Numbered from the stretch's first letter, positions 15,518-24,907 are shown. The stretch is DNA of 64,000 bases from Cyclobacteriaceae bacterium (GCA_016787755.1 JAEUUA010000002.1:124001-188000), one strand, 5' to 3'. The notes: a model not told the origin generated them from the letters alone. Made by a program: numbers and translations.

Positions 15518-16984
15518 TTAAAACACCCACGTAATAAGAGTTTTAGTAGCCAAATAAATAATAAGCACAGAAACAAGGTTGAGTACAATACCTGCGCGCA
15601 TCATATCTTTTACTTTCATATGACCGCTGGAAAACACAATGGCGTTTGGTGGAGTTGATACCGGAAACATAAAAGCCATGCTTGCCCCTAATGTAACAGG
15701 CAAGCCTAACAAAATAGGATCCATTCCTAAATTAGTGGCGATACCGAATACAACCGGTATAAAAATTTGAACAAGTGCTACATTGCTCATGAGTTCGGTA
15801 AGGAAGATGGAAGCTGTAATCAATCCCAATAGGAGCCAGTTTATTGAATTACTTTGTTCGGCAATGCGGGCTCCAACCGCCTGAATTACACCCGCATTGG
15901 ATAAGCCCTGGGCCAGGCACAAACCGCCCCCAAACAGAATTAAGATTCCCCACGCCAGTTTTTCTGTATCGCGCCAGTCTAGCAGGAAGGTAAATTTTCT
16001 TAAACTACTGGGAACAAGAAACATTAATGAACCGCCTGCCATGGCAATGTTTGTATCATTCAGCATGTCGGAACCAATCAGTAAATTGATGGGCTGTTGA
16101 AAAATCCAGCCGAAAGATGTGATGCCGAAAATGACCATCACTAATTTTTCTTCTTTTCGGATAGAACCTAACTCCCTCAACTTGCTTTTAATGAGTGAGT
16201 CGGCACCATGAATTTTTTTGAGATGGTTGGGATAAATTAACCGGGTGATTACGAGGTGGCATGCGGTTAATAATATGATGCTAACCGGTAAGCCGATAAG
16301 CATCCATTTTCCAAATTGCATTTTTTGATTGTAAAACTGATCGAGCAACCCGGCAAAGACAACATTAGGGGGCGAACCGATGAGTGTTCCCACGCCTCCA
16401 ATATTGGCAGCATACCCAATCACCAGCATCAGCCCGATTGCAAAATTACGTTCACCAATTGTCTCTTCTTGCGGATTGTTTTTTTTCTCGGTTCGTAATA
16501 GGTTGATTACCGAAACAGCGATGGGAAGCATCATCATCGCAGTGGCCGTATTGCTGATCCACATGCTTATGAATCCGGTAGCCATCAAAAATCCAAGTAT
16601 AATTCCATTGCCGGATGTTCCGGTAATCCGAATCAGGTTAAGTGCAATACGTTCATGCAGCCGGTGTTTTTCTAATCCGATGGCTATCAAAAATCCGCCC
16701 ATGAAAAGAAAGATAATCGGGTTGGCATAGGGAGCCGCGGCCTCACTCATTTTCATAACCCCTAATACAGGAAACACGATCAACGGCAATAAGGCTGTGA
16801 TTGGAATGGGAGCTGCTTCGGTAATCCACCAAATGATCATCCAAAGGGCAACGGCAAGAACTTTATGCGCATCCGGTGAGATGAAATTTGGATCTGCAAA
16901 AAAGAGCACTAAAAAAAAGGAGAGGGGACCGGCTACAAAACCAGTTTGTTTTATAAAGGACGCACTTGAAATTTCTACTTTCAT
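15518..16984 (-). CDS. DASS/SLC13 family sodium-coupled anion symporter
   Basis: The 488-residue transporter has about 11-12 hydrophobic segments in the repeated DASS (divalent anion:Na+ symporter) pattern. The two Ser-Asn-Thr signature regions are visible as SNTATAMMMLP (near residue 145) and as the LTELMSNVAL segment in the second half. Near residue 200 the GTLIGSPPNVVF segment is the usual Na+ and substrate-binding loop. Substrates in the family are dicarboxylates, citrate or sulfate; which one applies here cannot be told. It is monocistronic as far as can be seen. It probably imports C4-dicarboxylates or a similar anion across the inner membrane. Confidence 0.92.
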   Translation of the reverse strand: MKVEISSASFIKQTGFVAGPLSFFLVLFFADPNFISPDAHKVLAVALWMIIWWITEAAPIPITALLPLIVFPVLGVMKMSEAAAPYANPIIFLFMGGFLIAIGLEKHRLHERIALNLIRITGTSGNGIILGFLMATGFISMWISNTATAMMMLPIAVSVINLLRTEKKNNPQEETIGERNFAIGLMLVIGYAANIGGVGTLIGSPPNVVFAGLLDQFYNQKMQFGKWMLIGLPVSIILLTACHLVITRLIYPNHLKKIHGADSLIKSKLRELGSIRKEEKLVMVIFGITSFGWIFQQPINLLIGSDMLNDTNIAMAGGSLMFLVPSSLRKFTFLLDWRDTEKLAWGILILFGGGLCLAQGLSNAGVIQAVGARIAEQSNSINWLLLGLITASIFLTELMSNVALVQIFIPVVFGIATNLGMDPILLGLPVTLGASMAFMFPVSTPPNAIVFSSGHMKVKDMMRAGIVLNLVSVLIIYLATKTLITWVF

Positions 16985-17049
16985 AGGCTTTTTAGAGCAA
17001 TTCCTAAAGTAGAGATTCAGGAGGGTATTACAATGAATGTTTTACTTAA

Positions 17050-17075
17050 AATATAAAAAGCGAGGGATCTCGCTT
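17050..17075 (-). terminator. Rho-independent terminator of the RRM protein gene
   Basis: On the minus strand AAGCGAG / CTCGCTT form a 7-bp stem around a 4-base loop, followed by TTTTTATAT. It lies 35 bases after the RRM gene stop. Confidence 0.82.
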
Positions 17076-17109
17076 CTATACTATTTGGTTTGTATTGATT
17101 TTATCCTTT

Positions 17110-17367
17110 TCAGCCCTCAGCGGGAGCTTTGGGATTAGCCGGCTTTACTACGATAGTACGGCCATCCAATTCAGTTTCATTTAATGTGGCAATCGCTTGT
17201 TGTGCCTCCGCATCATTGGGCATTTCTACAAAGCCAAATCCTTTTGAGCGGCCTGTGTCACGATCCTTTACAATTTTTGCAGATGACACTTGACCAAATT
17301 TAGCAAAGGCAGCTTCTAGTTCTTCAGAGCGAGTTTTAAAGTTCAATCGGGCTACAAAAATGTTCAT
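17110..17367 (-). CDS. Small RRM-type RNA-binding protein
   Basis: The 85-residue protein is a single RNA recognition motif. RNP2 is IFVARL (residues 3-8) and RNP1 is KGFGFVEM (about 43-50), with the aromatic residues needed for RNA stacking in place. A short acidic/proline tail ends the protein. Such stand-alone RRM proteins are common in Bacteroidota and cyanobacteria and are often cold-inducible; regulation here is unknown. The leader contains an 8-bp inverted repeat (17404-17432) about 37-65 bases before the ATG. A terminator follows, so it is a one-gene unit downstream of recN. Confidence 0.95.
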   Translation of the reverse strand: MNIFVARLNFKTRSEELEAAFAKFGQVSSAKIVKDRDTGRSKGFGFVEMPNDAEAQQAIATLNETELDGRTIVVKPANPKAPAEG

Positions 17368-17403
17368 GATATTTTCCGGTAATTAATGTGAAACTTCATT
17401 TTA

Positions 17404-17432
17404 AATGGATTAGAGCCTTTTGACAATCCATT
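17404..17432 (-). promoter_or_regulatory. Inverted repeat in the RRM gene leader
   Basis: AATGGATT and AATCCATT pair around a 13-base spacer, between the recN stop and the RRM start codon. There is no following T run on the minus strand, so it looks more like a leader hairpin or regulatory element than a terminator. Its function is not known. Confidence 0.35.
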
Positions 17433-17488
17433 CATGACCAAAATAGAAATTATTACCTTATTTATCAAGCCTCAGCAAGCGATACAAC

Positions 17489-19141
17489 TCAATGGGTTAG
17501 CATTTCGCGGGCGTTTTCAAGTGCTAATGCAGAAGGGTTGGAACCACCGATCATTTGGGCGATTTCTGCAATTCTGTCAGCATCCTTCAATTTTTTCATG
17601 GAGGTAATTGTGCGATTTGAGGAGTTGTCTTTGTAAACGAAGAAATGCGAATCGGCCTTTGCGGCAATTTGAGGCAGGTGACTAATGCTAATGATTTGAT
17701 GCCGTTGTGCCATTTCTTTCATCCTATTCCCCAGACGAATAGCAATTTCACCGGAAACCCCGCTATCTATTTCGTCCAGAATAAGGGTGGGCAAAGCTGC
17801 TTTCTCAGCCATTACATACTTAATGCTAAACATTACCCGCGAAAATTCTCCACCTGAAGCAACTTGCACTAAAGGCCGGGGTGATATCCCCTTGTTTGCA
17901 CTAAAAAGAATTTCAACAGAGTCTGCACCTTTTGCGCCTGGTGCGATGGAGGTATGTTCAATATCAAGTTGTGCATTGGGTATGCCCAATTCTTTTAGAA
18001 GTTGAGTAAGTTGTTTGGTTAAAGGAGCAAATGTTTTCTGCCTCGATTTACTTAATGCAGTAGCCGTTTGGGTTAACTCTTGTTCTGCTTTCGTGAGCGT
18101 GTCGTTAGCTTGCTTGAGCAAGTCATCAAGATTATTTGTTTTGTCAGCTTTTATCTGAAGGTCGTCTCGTAATGCTATCAATTGATCCACATGCTGCAGC
18201 CGGTGTTTTTGTTGAAGCTGGTAAATTATTCCAACCCGGTCTTTAATCTCTTCCGCGCGTTGTGGGTCAAATTCAATTTTCTCTTCCGCGTTTTCTATTT
18301 CTTGTAAAATATCAGCAAGTTCAATGCGGGTGCTTTCAATGCGCTGTAACAGTTGCGAGTATTCTGTTGAATAATTGGCGACTGATTGCAGTTGATTTCG
18401 TATAGCGAGTAATGCAGAATTAACTGAGAATTCAGATTTATCCAGTTGATCAATGATTAAATTAAAGTGAGTTTTAATTTCTTCGGCATGCTCGAAAATT
18501 TTAAGATCAGATTCTAACTTTTCAAGTTCGCCTATTTGTAAGTCAGCCTTCACCAATTCATCTAATTGAAAGGAAACAAAATCGGATTCTTTCTTAAGGT
18601 GAATGGATTCTTCTTTTAATGAATTATACAGTTGATTGGCTTCTCTGTATTTCCGCCAAGCCTCAGAATACAATCCCATTAACTCCTGATTTCCGGCATA
18701 CGAATCAATCAAATTGAGTTGAAAGGATTTGCTTCCTAACTCCAGTGTTTCATGCTGCGAGTGGATGTCCATTAAGTAAGAACCCACCTTTCGCATAACG
18801 TCTAGGGTTACCGGTGTGTCATTAATAAACGCACGACTTTTACCAGCCGGACTAATTTCTCTGCGGAGTACAGTGTGTGTTTCGTAGTCAAGATTTTCTG
18901 CTTCAAACAGTGCTTTGAGCCCATAAGCGGAGACATCAAATATTCCCTCCGTTACACATTTCTCAGTTTCGTCCCATAAGGTTTTACTATCCGCACGATT
19001 GCCCAGCAGCAACCCCATTGCGCCAAGCATAATGGATTTACCTGCTCCGGTTTCACCCGTTATCACATTCAAGTTAGCTGAAGGAGAAAACTCCAGGTGC
19101 TTGATAAGCGCATAGTTTTTTATCGTGAGTTGAGTGAGCAT
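17489..19141 (-). CDS. recN: DNA repair protein RecN
   Basis: RecN is an SMC-like ATPase that acts in the repair of double-strand breaks. The 550-residue length is normal. Walker A is GETGAGKS (residues 29-36), the signature motif is VASGGEFSRVMFSIKYVM, and Walker B is LPTLILDEIDSGVSGE. Between them is a long coiled-coil region (about 155-370) rich in Glu, Lys and Leu heptads. All functional motifs are intact. It is the last gene of the bamD-rpoZ-coaBC-porD-recN cluster, 55 bases after porD, so it may be expressed from the upstream promoter as well as its own. No LexA-type box was recognised upstream. Confidence 0.97.
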   Translation of the reverse strand: MLTQLTIKNYALIKHLEFSPSANLNVITGETGAGKSIMLGAMGLLLGNRADSKTLWDETEKCVTEGIFDVSAYGLKALFEAENLDYETHTVLRREISPAGKSRAFINDTPVTLDVMRKVGSYLMDIHSQHETLELGSKSFQLNLIDSYAGNQELMGLYSEAWRKYREANQLYNSLKEESIHLKKESDFVSFQLDELVKADLQIGELEKLESDLKIFEHAEEIKTHFNLIIDQLDKSEFSVNSALLAIRNQLQSVANYSTEYSQLLQRIESTRIELADILQEIENAEEKIEFDPQRAEEIKDRVGIIYQLQQKHRLQHVDQLIALRDDLQIKADKTNNLDDLLKQANDTLTKAEQELTQTATALSKSRQKTFAPLTKQLTQLLKELGIPNAQLDIEHTSIAPGAKGADSVEILFSANKGISPRPLVQVASGGEFSRVMFSIKYVMAEKAALPTLILDEIDSGVSGEIAIRLGNRMKEMAQRHQIISISHLPQIAAKADSHFFVYKDNSSNRTITSMKKLKDADRIAEIAQMIGGSNPSALALENAREMLTH

Positions 19142-19196
19142 GTCAAGAATATGCGGATTAGACCTGTAAATTAAATAGCAGAGCGAAAGAAACTAC

Positions 19197-20090
19197 CTAG
19201 TTAGAAATGATTTTTTGATAAATATTTCGTTTTGGGTCAATTGTGGTCAGGATATCATAGACCTCACGCCTAACGGAAAGATCGCCTTGTGAAAAGATAT
19301 TGACTAGTTCATTTGATTTGGCATCGAAAAATGAAATAATGGCGATTGAGTTGGGATAGGTAGTCCATACTTTTTTTACATTTCTCAAGATTTCCAAAAT
19401 GACCTTCCTGCTTTCGTCTGGCGATTTATCAAAAACATCAAGCGCAAGCCGATGATACCGGTAGGTATTTTTTCTCAGTTCAATCATCTGCTGATTGTTA
19501 AGATCGGCTACAAGCGAATACCGATTGCGATTGCTCCCTAAGGCTGCCCAACCCACCCGATTAGATGACTGCGCATTGTTGACAACCGTAAGTGCTTTTT
19601 GCACAAACATATTGCCGCCCAGTTCACTAAAAGAATCATAGTCCATAGCCAGCACGATATATGCATAGTATGCCAGCATGGAAGTTAGATTAGTCATATA
19701 GGTATTGTCGTTATATTCTAAAGGCAAGGATTCGATGTACTCGAATTCCCATTCCCGATCAGCAAAATTGAAAAGTACAGTTTCGTAATTACTGTTAAAG
19801 ACAGGTCTGGCAACGGTTATTTGCATGTTGGCAACAAAATTTCCAATGGAAGGCATTTTGGAAATGTTGAGAAACAATGTGCAGTTTATTTTTTCATAAT
19901 TCTTAAAGGAATCGCCCGTCCACTTTCGCGTATTCAAAAAATTTGCAAGGGCGCGTTCCATATCTTTAAACACCGCTCGGTCAGAAGTTTGAATCTGATC
20001 GGCATTTACGGTAATCTTAAAATTGAGTTCCTGCGCGAATGACAGCGTGAAAGCAGAGTAGATAAAACTGAAAACCAAATAATTACGCAT
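19197..20090 (-). CDS. porD: Type IX secretion system protein PorD (DUF4835)
   Basis: The 297-residue secreted protein begins with a signal peptide (MRNYLVFSFIYSAFTLSFAQ) followed by ELNFKITVNADQIQTSD, the start seen in DUF4835 proteins. Later conserved pieces are NIQMT-like NMQITVARPVF, the aromatic AYYAYIVLAMDYDSFS and the PSNRVGW-like SSNRVGWAALGS. DUF4835 includes PorD, which is needed for type IX secretion or gliding in some Bacteroidota. The gene start overlaps the coaBC stop by eight bases. The coaBC-porD neighbourhood is widely conserved in the phylum. The sorting-domain cargo at 22560-23264 fits a functional secretion system encoded elsewhere. Confidence 0.9.
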   Translation of the reverse strand: MRNYLVFSFIYSAFTLSFAQELNFKITVNADQIQTSDRAVFKDMERALANFLNTRKWTGDSFKNYEKINCTLFLNISKMPSIGNFVANMQITVARPVFNSNYETVLFNFADREWEFEYIESLPLEYNDNTYMTNLTSMLAYYAYIVLAMDYDSFSELGGNMFVQKALTVVNNAQSSNRVGWAALGSNRNRYSLVADLNNQQMIELRKNTYRYHRLALDVFDKSPDESRKVILEILRNVKKVWTTYPNSIAIISFFDAKSNELVNIFSQGDLSVRREVYDILTTIDPKRNIYQKIISN

Positions 20091-21279
20091 GCATGTGTTC
20101 GATTATCGTAGTAACGATATCTTGCGCCACTTCTTTCTTCGATTTCAACTTAAATTCTTTCGATTTCATAGTTGAATCGATAATGGTGATTTTATTGGTG
20201 TCGTGGCCAAAGCCGGCACCCTTGTCGTTGAGTGAATTCAAAACGATTAAATCAAAATTCTTGGAGATTAGCTTCTTTTCTGCATGTGCCTGCTCGTTTT
20301 CGGTCTCCAGCGCAAAGCCAACGATAAACTGATTGTTGGTTTTCAGCTTACCCAACTCAGCAGCAATATCTTTGGTTTTGATCAGCTCAAGCATGAGCGT
20401 GTCGTCTTTCTTTTTAATTTTTTGTTCTGCTCTCAGTGCAGGTTTATAATCTGCCACGGCAGCTGATAACACTGAAATATCCGAGTCTTTGAATGTAGAG
20501 ATCGAAGCCTCATACATTTCATCGGCTGAGTTAACTTGTACTACTTTTATTCCCTTCAATTCTTTGGAGAGAAAAGTTGGGCCTGTGATTAACGTAACGA
20601 TTGCTCCTTGTTGTGCCAACTGTTCAGCAATAGCAAATCCCATTTTACCGGTTGAGTGGTTACTGATAAAACGCACGGGATCAATAGCTTCGTGTGTAGG
20701 ACCTGCCGTAACCATTGCCTTTTTTCCCTTCAATGGTTTATGAGAAAAGAATTGTTCGAGCGATGTAATTATTTCTTCTGGCTCGGCCATTCTTCCTGTA
20801 CCCACCAGGCCGCTTGCCAACTCACCATGGGTGGGGTGTATAGGATGATTTCCCCAGGTTATTAACTTTTCAATATTTTGTTTTGTTGTGGGATGTTGAA
20901 GCATATCCAAGTCCATTGCAGGCGCAAAGAATACCGGACAGCGGGAAGATAAATAGGTCGCCATCAAGAGATTGTCACAGATTCCTTGGGCCATTTTAGC
21001 CAACGTGTTGGCACTCGTGGGTGCAATCACAAAGGCATCGGCCCAAAGACCCAACTCAACATGATTATTCCATTCGCCTTCCTCTTTGGTAAAATGAGTA
21101 AGAACAGGATTTTTGGAAAGGGTTGAAAGCGTAAGCGGGGTTATAAAGTCGTGAGCCGAAGCAGTCATTACAACTTTTACTTCGGCTCCACATTTGATTA
21201 ACAACCGGACAAGAATGGCTGACTTATAAGCAGCAATGCTGCCACTTACGCCCACCAAAATTCTTTTTCCGGCAAGCAT
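20083..21279 (-). CDS. coaBC: Bifunctional phosphopantothenoylcysteine decarboxylase/phosphopantothenate-cysteine ligase
   Basis: CoaBC performs two successive steps of coenzyme A synthesis: ligation of Cys to 4'-phosphopantothenate (CoaB), then FMN-dependent decarboxylation (CoaC). The 398 residues hold both domains. CoaC (about 1-180) has GSIAAYKSA, the active-site His in WNNHVELGLWADAF, and the PAMDLDML strand. CoaB (about 185-398) has VTAGPTHEAIDPVRFISNHS, STGKMG, SAAVADYKP and the KKKDDTLML Lys region. It overlaps porD at its end and starts two bases after rpoZ, so it sits in the middle of a tight operon. Confidence 0.97.
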   Translation of the reverse strand: MLAGKRILVGVSGSIAAYKSAILVRLLIKCGAEVKVVMTASAHDFITPLTLSTLSKNPVLTHFTKEEGEWNNHVELGLWADAFVIAPTSANTLAKMAQGICDNLLMATYLSSRCPVFFAPAMDLDMLQHPTTKQNIEKLITWGNHPIHPTHGELASGLVGTGRMAEPEEIITSLEQFFSHKPLKGKKAMVTAGPTHEAIDPVRFISNHSTGKMGFAIAEQLAQQGAIVTLITGPTFLSKELKGIKVVQVNSADEMYEASISTFKDSDISVLSAAVADYKPALRAEQKIKKKDDTLMLELIKTKDIAAELGKLKTNNQFIVGFALETENEQAHAEKKLISKNFDLIVLNSLNDKGAGFGHDTNKITIIDSTMKSKEFKLKSKKEVAQDIVTTIIEHMHA

Positions 21280-21281
21280 GC

Positions 21282-21617
21282 TTATTCAGGCTTTGCTGCT
21301 TCTACAGGAATTTCAGTTTCTGAACGCAAACGATAATTTAATTTTCCTTCCAGAAATTCCTCAATGGCTGTGGAGGTTGGCTTAGGCATTCGCTCATAGT
21401 ACCGAGAGATTTCAATTTGCTCGCGATTTTCGAAAACCTCTTCCAGGTTATCTACCGTGGTGGCAAACTCGGCAAGCTTATTATTTAATTCTTCTTTCAG
21501 ATTAATTGCAATCTGACGGGCGCGTTTTGAAATAACCACAACAGATTCATACAAATTTCCTGTTGGAGCTGCAATCTTATCAACATCGCGGGTTACAATT
21601 GAAGGTTGGATAGCCAT
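21282..21617 (-). CDS. rpoZ: RNA polymerase omega subunit
   Basis: The 111-residue protein matches the Bacteroidota form of omega, which helps assembly of the beta' subunit. The recognisable core is TGNLYESVVVISKRARQIA (about residues 18-36), with the R-A-R-Q-I motif of the family. An extended acidic C-terminal part follows. It sits between bamD (three bases upstream) and coaBC (two bases downstream), the conserved order in Bacteroidota. An omega gene beside coaBC also occurs in many Firmicutes, which supports the call. Confidence 0.92.
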   Translation of the reverse strand: MAIQPSIVTRDVDKIAAPTGNLYESVVVISKRARQIAINLKEELNNKLAEFATTVDNLEEVFENREQIEISRYYERMPKPTSTAIEEFLEGKLNYRLRSETEIPVEAAKPE

Positions 21618-21620
21618 AAT

Positions 21621-22430
21621 TTAGATTTTATTATTCTTTAACTTATTTACTTGAGATAAACTTTCTGAGTAAAAACGCTGAGCATCTTTTAAGAAGGGAC
21701 TGTTTGGAAAATTATCAACCAATTCCTTATAGAACTCAACGGTGCTGGTGTAGCGATCTAATTGCTTGCTGGGGATACTCACTTTCGCCAGTTCAAACTC
21801 AGCTTGCACTTTTAAGTAAGCCGCCTCTTCAAGATATTTTGAATCCGGAAAATTCTTTTTGAAATCATCAAAGGCCACCACAGCAGCTCCATACATCCGA
21901 AGCTTTATATATTGACGCGCATTTTCAAATCCCTTCTTCTCCAGTTTCTGCTGACTAACTGTAATTACTTCAATAGCCTGATTCATAAACTGACTACCAG
22001 GATAACGATTTAAGAAAGTTTGCATCGCTGCCATGGCCTCAATACTACTGCTTTGGTCCTTATTATGATCAGGTGAAGAAACAAAGAGTGAATAGGCATA
22101 CATAAAGGAGGCTTCCTGGGCTAAGGAACTGCGACCATAGGTTTCATAAAACGTCTTAAACTGATCGGACGCGAGTAGGTATAGTTTTTCGTAATATTGG
22201 CAATAGGCAAGATTAAATTCAACCTTTTCCCCTTCCGGTAATCCGCGCACAATGGGCAAAATGGATTCAAACAAGATCGAAGAGTGGTAATAATCTTTCT
22301 TTGCGAAATAATTTAGGCCGGCTTCATACTTCACCCGCCAATCTTCGCTTTTTTCGATTTTTCTGAATTTACTGCAGGATGCATTAACTAAAACGACTAC
22401 TGCAAATATGGCTAAGGGACTAATTCTCAT
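21621..22430 (-). CDS. bamD: Outer membrane assembly lipoprotein BamD
   Basis: The 269-residue lipoprotein has a signal ending VVLVNASC with Cys19 as the lipidation site, so it is anchored to the outer membrane. The remainder is five TPR-like helical repeats, each with the YF..KDYY..A, F...Y..S..AQEA..M.A or F...FPDSKYLEEAAYL pattern. BamD works with BamA to insert beta-barrel proteins. It is the first gene of the bamD-rpoZ-coaBC-porD-recN operon. A strong Bacteroidota promoter lies at 22493-22522, giving a leader of about 55 bases. Confidence 0.95.
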   Translation of the reverse strand: MRISPLAIFAVVVLVNASCSKFRKIEKSEDWRVKYEAGLNYFAKKDYYHSSILFESILPIVRGLPEGEKVEFNLAYCQYYEKLYLLASDQFKTFYETYGRSSLAQEASFMYAYSLFVSSPDHNKDQSSSIEAMAAMQTFLNRYPGSQFMNQAIEVITVSQQKLEKKGFENARQYIKLRMYGAAVVAFDDFKKNFPDSKYLEEAAYLKVQAEFELAKVSIPSKQLDRYTSTVEFYKELVDNFPNSPFLKDAQRFYSESLSQVNKLKNNKI

Positions 22431-22492
22431 GCTTCAATTCAAAATTGCACCTAAATGTGTAATAATTCAGGGTTGCTCAATGTTTAAGCCTG

Positions 22493-22522
22493 CAAATATA
22501 CGACAGAGGGCTAAATTAGCAA
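22493..22522 (-). promoter_or_regulatory. Bacteroidota-type promoter of the bamD operon
   Basis: On the minus strand TTG (-33), a 19-base spacer and TATATTTG (-7) match the major Bacteroidota promoter TTG-N19-21-TAnnTTTG exactly. A transcript starting just after the -7 box would have about 55 untranslated bases before bamD. Confidence 0.8.
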
Positions 22523-22559
22523 TTTGCTGCATAGCTGAGAAAACGATAAAAGTGAAGCT

Positions 22560-23264
22560 TTATTTCCTGACAATCAGCTTTCGGGTAAGCACCCCGCTAT
22601 TGTCCAGATAAAGGGTATAAAAGTAAATTCCTGAGGTAAATTCTTCAGTCTGTATTTTGACGTGGGTTTCAGAAGTTGGAAGGACAAATTCGTTCATGGG
22701 CTTCCCTAAAATGTTGTGGATGATCAACTTTGCCTTCACATTTTCATTGTGGATTCGATAATCAATAAATGCATGATCTTGCACTGGATTAGGGTAAACG
22801 TCCTGAATCGTGATGTCTTTGGACTGAAATAATACAGGTTTTTCAGTTTTTTCGCTTATCGCAATTGAAACTGAATATTCGGTCATTTCCTGAAGATTTC
22901 CTTTCGGAAACACTTGAAAACGAATAGTATTTTGCCCGCTTAATAAGCCGCTTTCAACGGTATATACCAACTGCTGAATAGTTTCGCCAGGTTCAATTCG
23001 TTTGGAAAATTCATTTACTGAGGGTTCCAGACACTTTTTATCTAAACAGAAATAACCCTTTTGAGTGGAGCTAAAGTCAGATTGAATTTTCCTGATTATA
23101 TAAAATTGGGGCTTATCGGAGGTATTTTTGATTTTTAGAGGAATCCTTAAGCTTTCGCCTATCCCTGCTTGGAAGTTCTCCTGTTTATCCAGAAGGTCAA
23201 AATTCTGAGCTAGCCCCGGAAGACTGAGAATCAACAATAGTATGATGATAACCCATGATTTCAT
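22560..23264 (-). CDS. Secreted protein with type IX secretion C-terminal sorting domain
   Basis: The 234-residue protein has a signal peptide (about 1-19). A beta-rich middle region (20-140) has two Cys close together (CLDKKC). The C-terminal sorting domain spans about 155-234: DVYPNPVQDHAFIDYRI, the ILGKPMNEFVLPT turn, then FTSGIYFYTLYLD and the final LTRKLIVRK. This is the type A T9SS sorting signal, which exports cargo across the outer membrane and attaches it to the surface or releases it. The middle region resembles an immunoglobulin-like fold of unknown partner. It is not in an obvious operon. Confidence 0.88.
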   Translation of the reverse strand: MKSWVIIILLLILSLPGLAQNFDLLDKQENFQAGIGESLRIPLKIKNTSDKPQFYIIRKIQSDFSSTQKGYFCLDKKCLEPSVNEFSKRIEPGETIQQLVYTVESGLLSGQNTIRFQVFPKGNLQEMTEYSVSIAISEKTEKPVLFQSKDITIQDVYPNPVQDHAFIDYRIHNENVKAKLIIHNILGKPMNEFVLPTSETHVKIQTEEFTSGIYFYTLYLDNSGVLTRKLIVRK

Positions 23265-23371
23265 AACCAGCTACACTAAATTCAAGTGAAAAGATATTAT
23301 AAAATGTATTTTTTACCTATTGAATTGAAAAAAAAATAACGGAATTCGCAATTTTTTAGCAATACAGATCG

Positions 23372-24907
23372 TTACTGCTGATTTTTTACAACGTCCTTAC
23401 GGGAGGGGCGGTATTCTCCTTTCCAGGCAAAGCCTTTCAATTTTTTGTCCGCTTCTTTAATTTCAAAGGGTGGGATAAAGGACGCATCAGGCATCACATA
23501 CGCAGTTACGTTATTCACTTTCCCTTTCACGAAATTGATCCGCATATTGCTGCAAATCATTTTATTCATTCCGGTCGTAAATGTGATCAAATATTTTGTC
23601 CCCTCCTTTTCAACTTCCTCTTCTTGCAGCGCATAGTAAATACTTTCGCCATTGCCTTCCACCAGCACATGGCTTATCAGGCTACCGTCAAAATTGGCAA
23701 CCATTTTACGCCCTTTAATCTGATTGAAATTCTTTAATGAGTCCTGGGAAGCAACAAACGAATTGGCAATCATATACAATTTGTCGATGCGCTTGTTTTT
23801 AAGAATCATGTATATAGAATCAGCTGTCATCTGATTTCCCTCGCTCCATAAGATGGGATTCGTATAAAAGTGGATCGTAGAATCTGCAGCTTGGTATACC
23901 AACGAGTCGGCAACACCCTGAAGGTCTTGTTTAAAAATCTTAACCTGATGGTAGGCCAACAGTCTTTTCTTTTTTGGATCCCTGCTTTCAATGGAAACCA
24001 GCGTATCAGCCGTTATAAAAAGGGTGTCTAAATCATCCCCAATCTTCGCTACATAGGCATTGCCAAATACTTTTGAAATGCCATTTTTTTTATCATAGAA
24101 ACTATCGTCTCCATAAATAATCATATTCTCCTCCTTTGAGGTCATGACTACTTTTCGTTTTGCGCGATACATTTTTTTTGCATCATCAATAAAATACTCT
24201 TCCCCCTTGATTTTGTATTCGGCAGTTTCTATAACTCCTATATTGAGGTTGGAGACTTTTAGGTTGGTATTATAAAATCCACTTTTGTAGACCGCCTCGC
24301 CTCCTTCTTTGTCGGTCACTGTGGTGAGATCGCGGAAATAAATGATTTTGGTTTTTGAATTGTATTGCAACGTATCTGACCTCAGTGTATAGTCAGGATT
24401 TTCGCCAATCACTTCTTTTTTAAAGGAAGCTAAGTTTGTTCGGATATCGTAATATCCCTTCTTACTAACCAACACATTGGTAGAGTCAACCAACTTACCA
24501 CCATTAAAGTAGCGGGCTTCGTTTTTCGGACGATCATAATCCAAAAAATCTGTATAGAGTGTCGCAATACCGAGTTTAGTGAACACAACATTCTTCCTCA
24601 GGTAGGCTATCTTCTTGTCACCATCATAGGACAATCCCCGGGAAGTAACATCAACCGAATCGCCTTCAGTGATGTGGATTTTTCCAAACGCATCAATTCT
24701 GTTTTCGGATTTAAAAAAATGAGCTGAATCGCAATAGATGGTAGTTTTATTCTGAACAAATACAACATTGCCAATTACCCGATCAAATCGTTTGCCATCT
24801 TTAACTCCCCCAATCAGGTTGTCCGCTTTCTTTAACTTAACTCGCTTTTGAGCATGTGAAACTGAGACAGTAAACAGAATGAGGATTAAATAAGTTAAAC
24901 GGGCCAT
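23372..24907 (-). CDS. OstA-like periplasmic protein (LptA/LptD N-terminal type)
   Basis: The 511-residue protein has a signal peptide (about 1-19) and then repeated beta-jellyroll strands of the OstA/LptA kind. Examples are DRVIGNVVFVQNKTTIYCDS, FFKSENRIDAFGKIHI and DVTSRGLSYDGD near residues 42-110, and a second block of the same pattern near 240-330. LptA-type domains bridge lipid A across the periplasm. Here a long protein carries two or more such regions but lacks the LptD barrel, as in other Bacteroidota OstA-like proteins. A role in LPS transport or envelope biogenesis is inferred. It is divergent from tilS, 37 bases apart. Confidence 0.87.
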   Translation of the reverse strand: MARLTYLILILFTVSVSHAQKRVKLKKADNLIGGVKDGKRFDRVIGNVVFVQNKTTIYCDSAHFFKSENRIDAFGKIHITEGDSVDVTSRGLSYDGDKKIAYLRKNVVFTKLGIATLYTDFLDYDRPKNEARYFNGGKLVDSTNVLVSKKGYYDIRTNLASFKKEVIGENPDYTLRSDTLQYNSKTKIIYFRDLTTVTDKEGGEAVYKSGFYNTNLKVSNLNIGVIETAEYKIKGEEYFIDDAKKMYRAKRKVVMTSKEENMIIYGDDSFYDKKNGISKVFGNAYVAKIGDDLDTLFITADTLVSIESRDPKKKRLLAYHQVKIFKQDLQGVADSLVYQAADSTIHFYTNPILWSEGNQMTADSIYMILKNKRIDKLYMIANSFVASQDSLKNFNQIKGRKMVANFDGSLISHVLVEGNGESIYYALQEEEVEKEGTKYLITFTTGMNKMICSNMRINFVKGKVNNVTAYVMPDASFIPPFEIKEADKKLKGFAWKGEYRPSRKDVVKNQQ

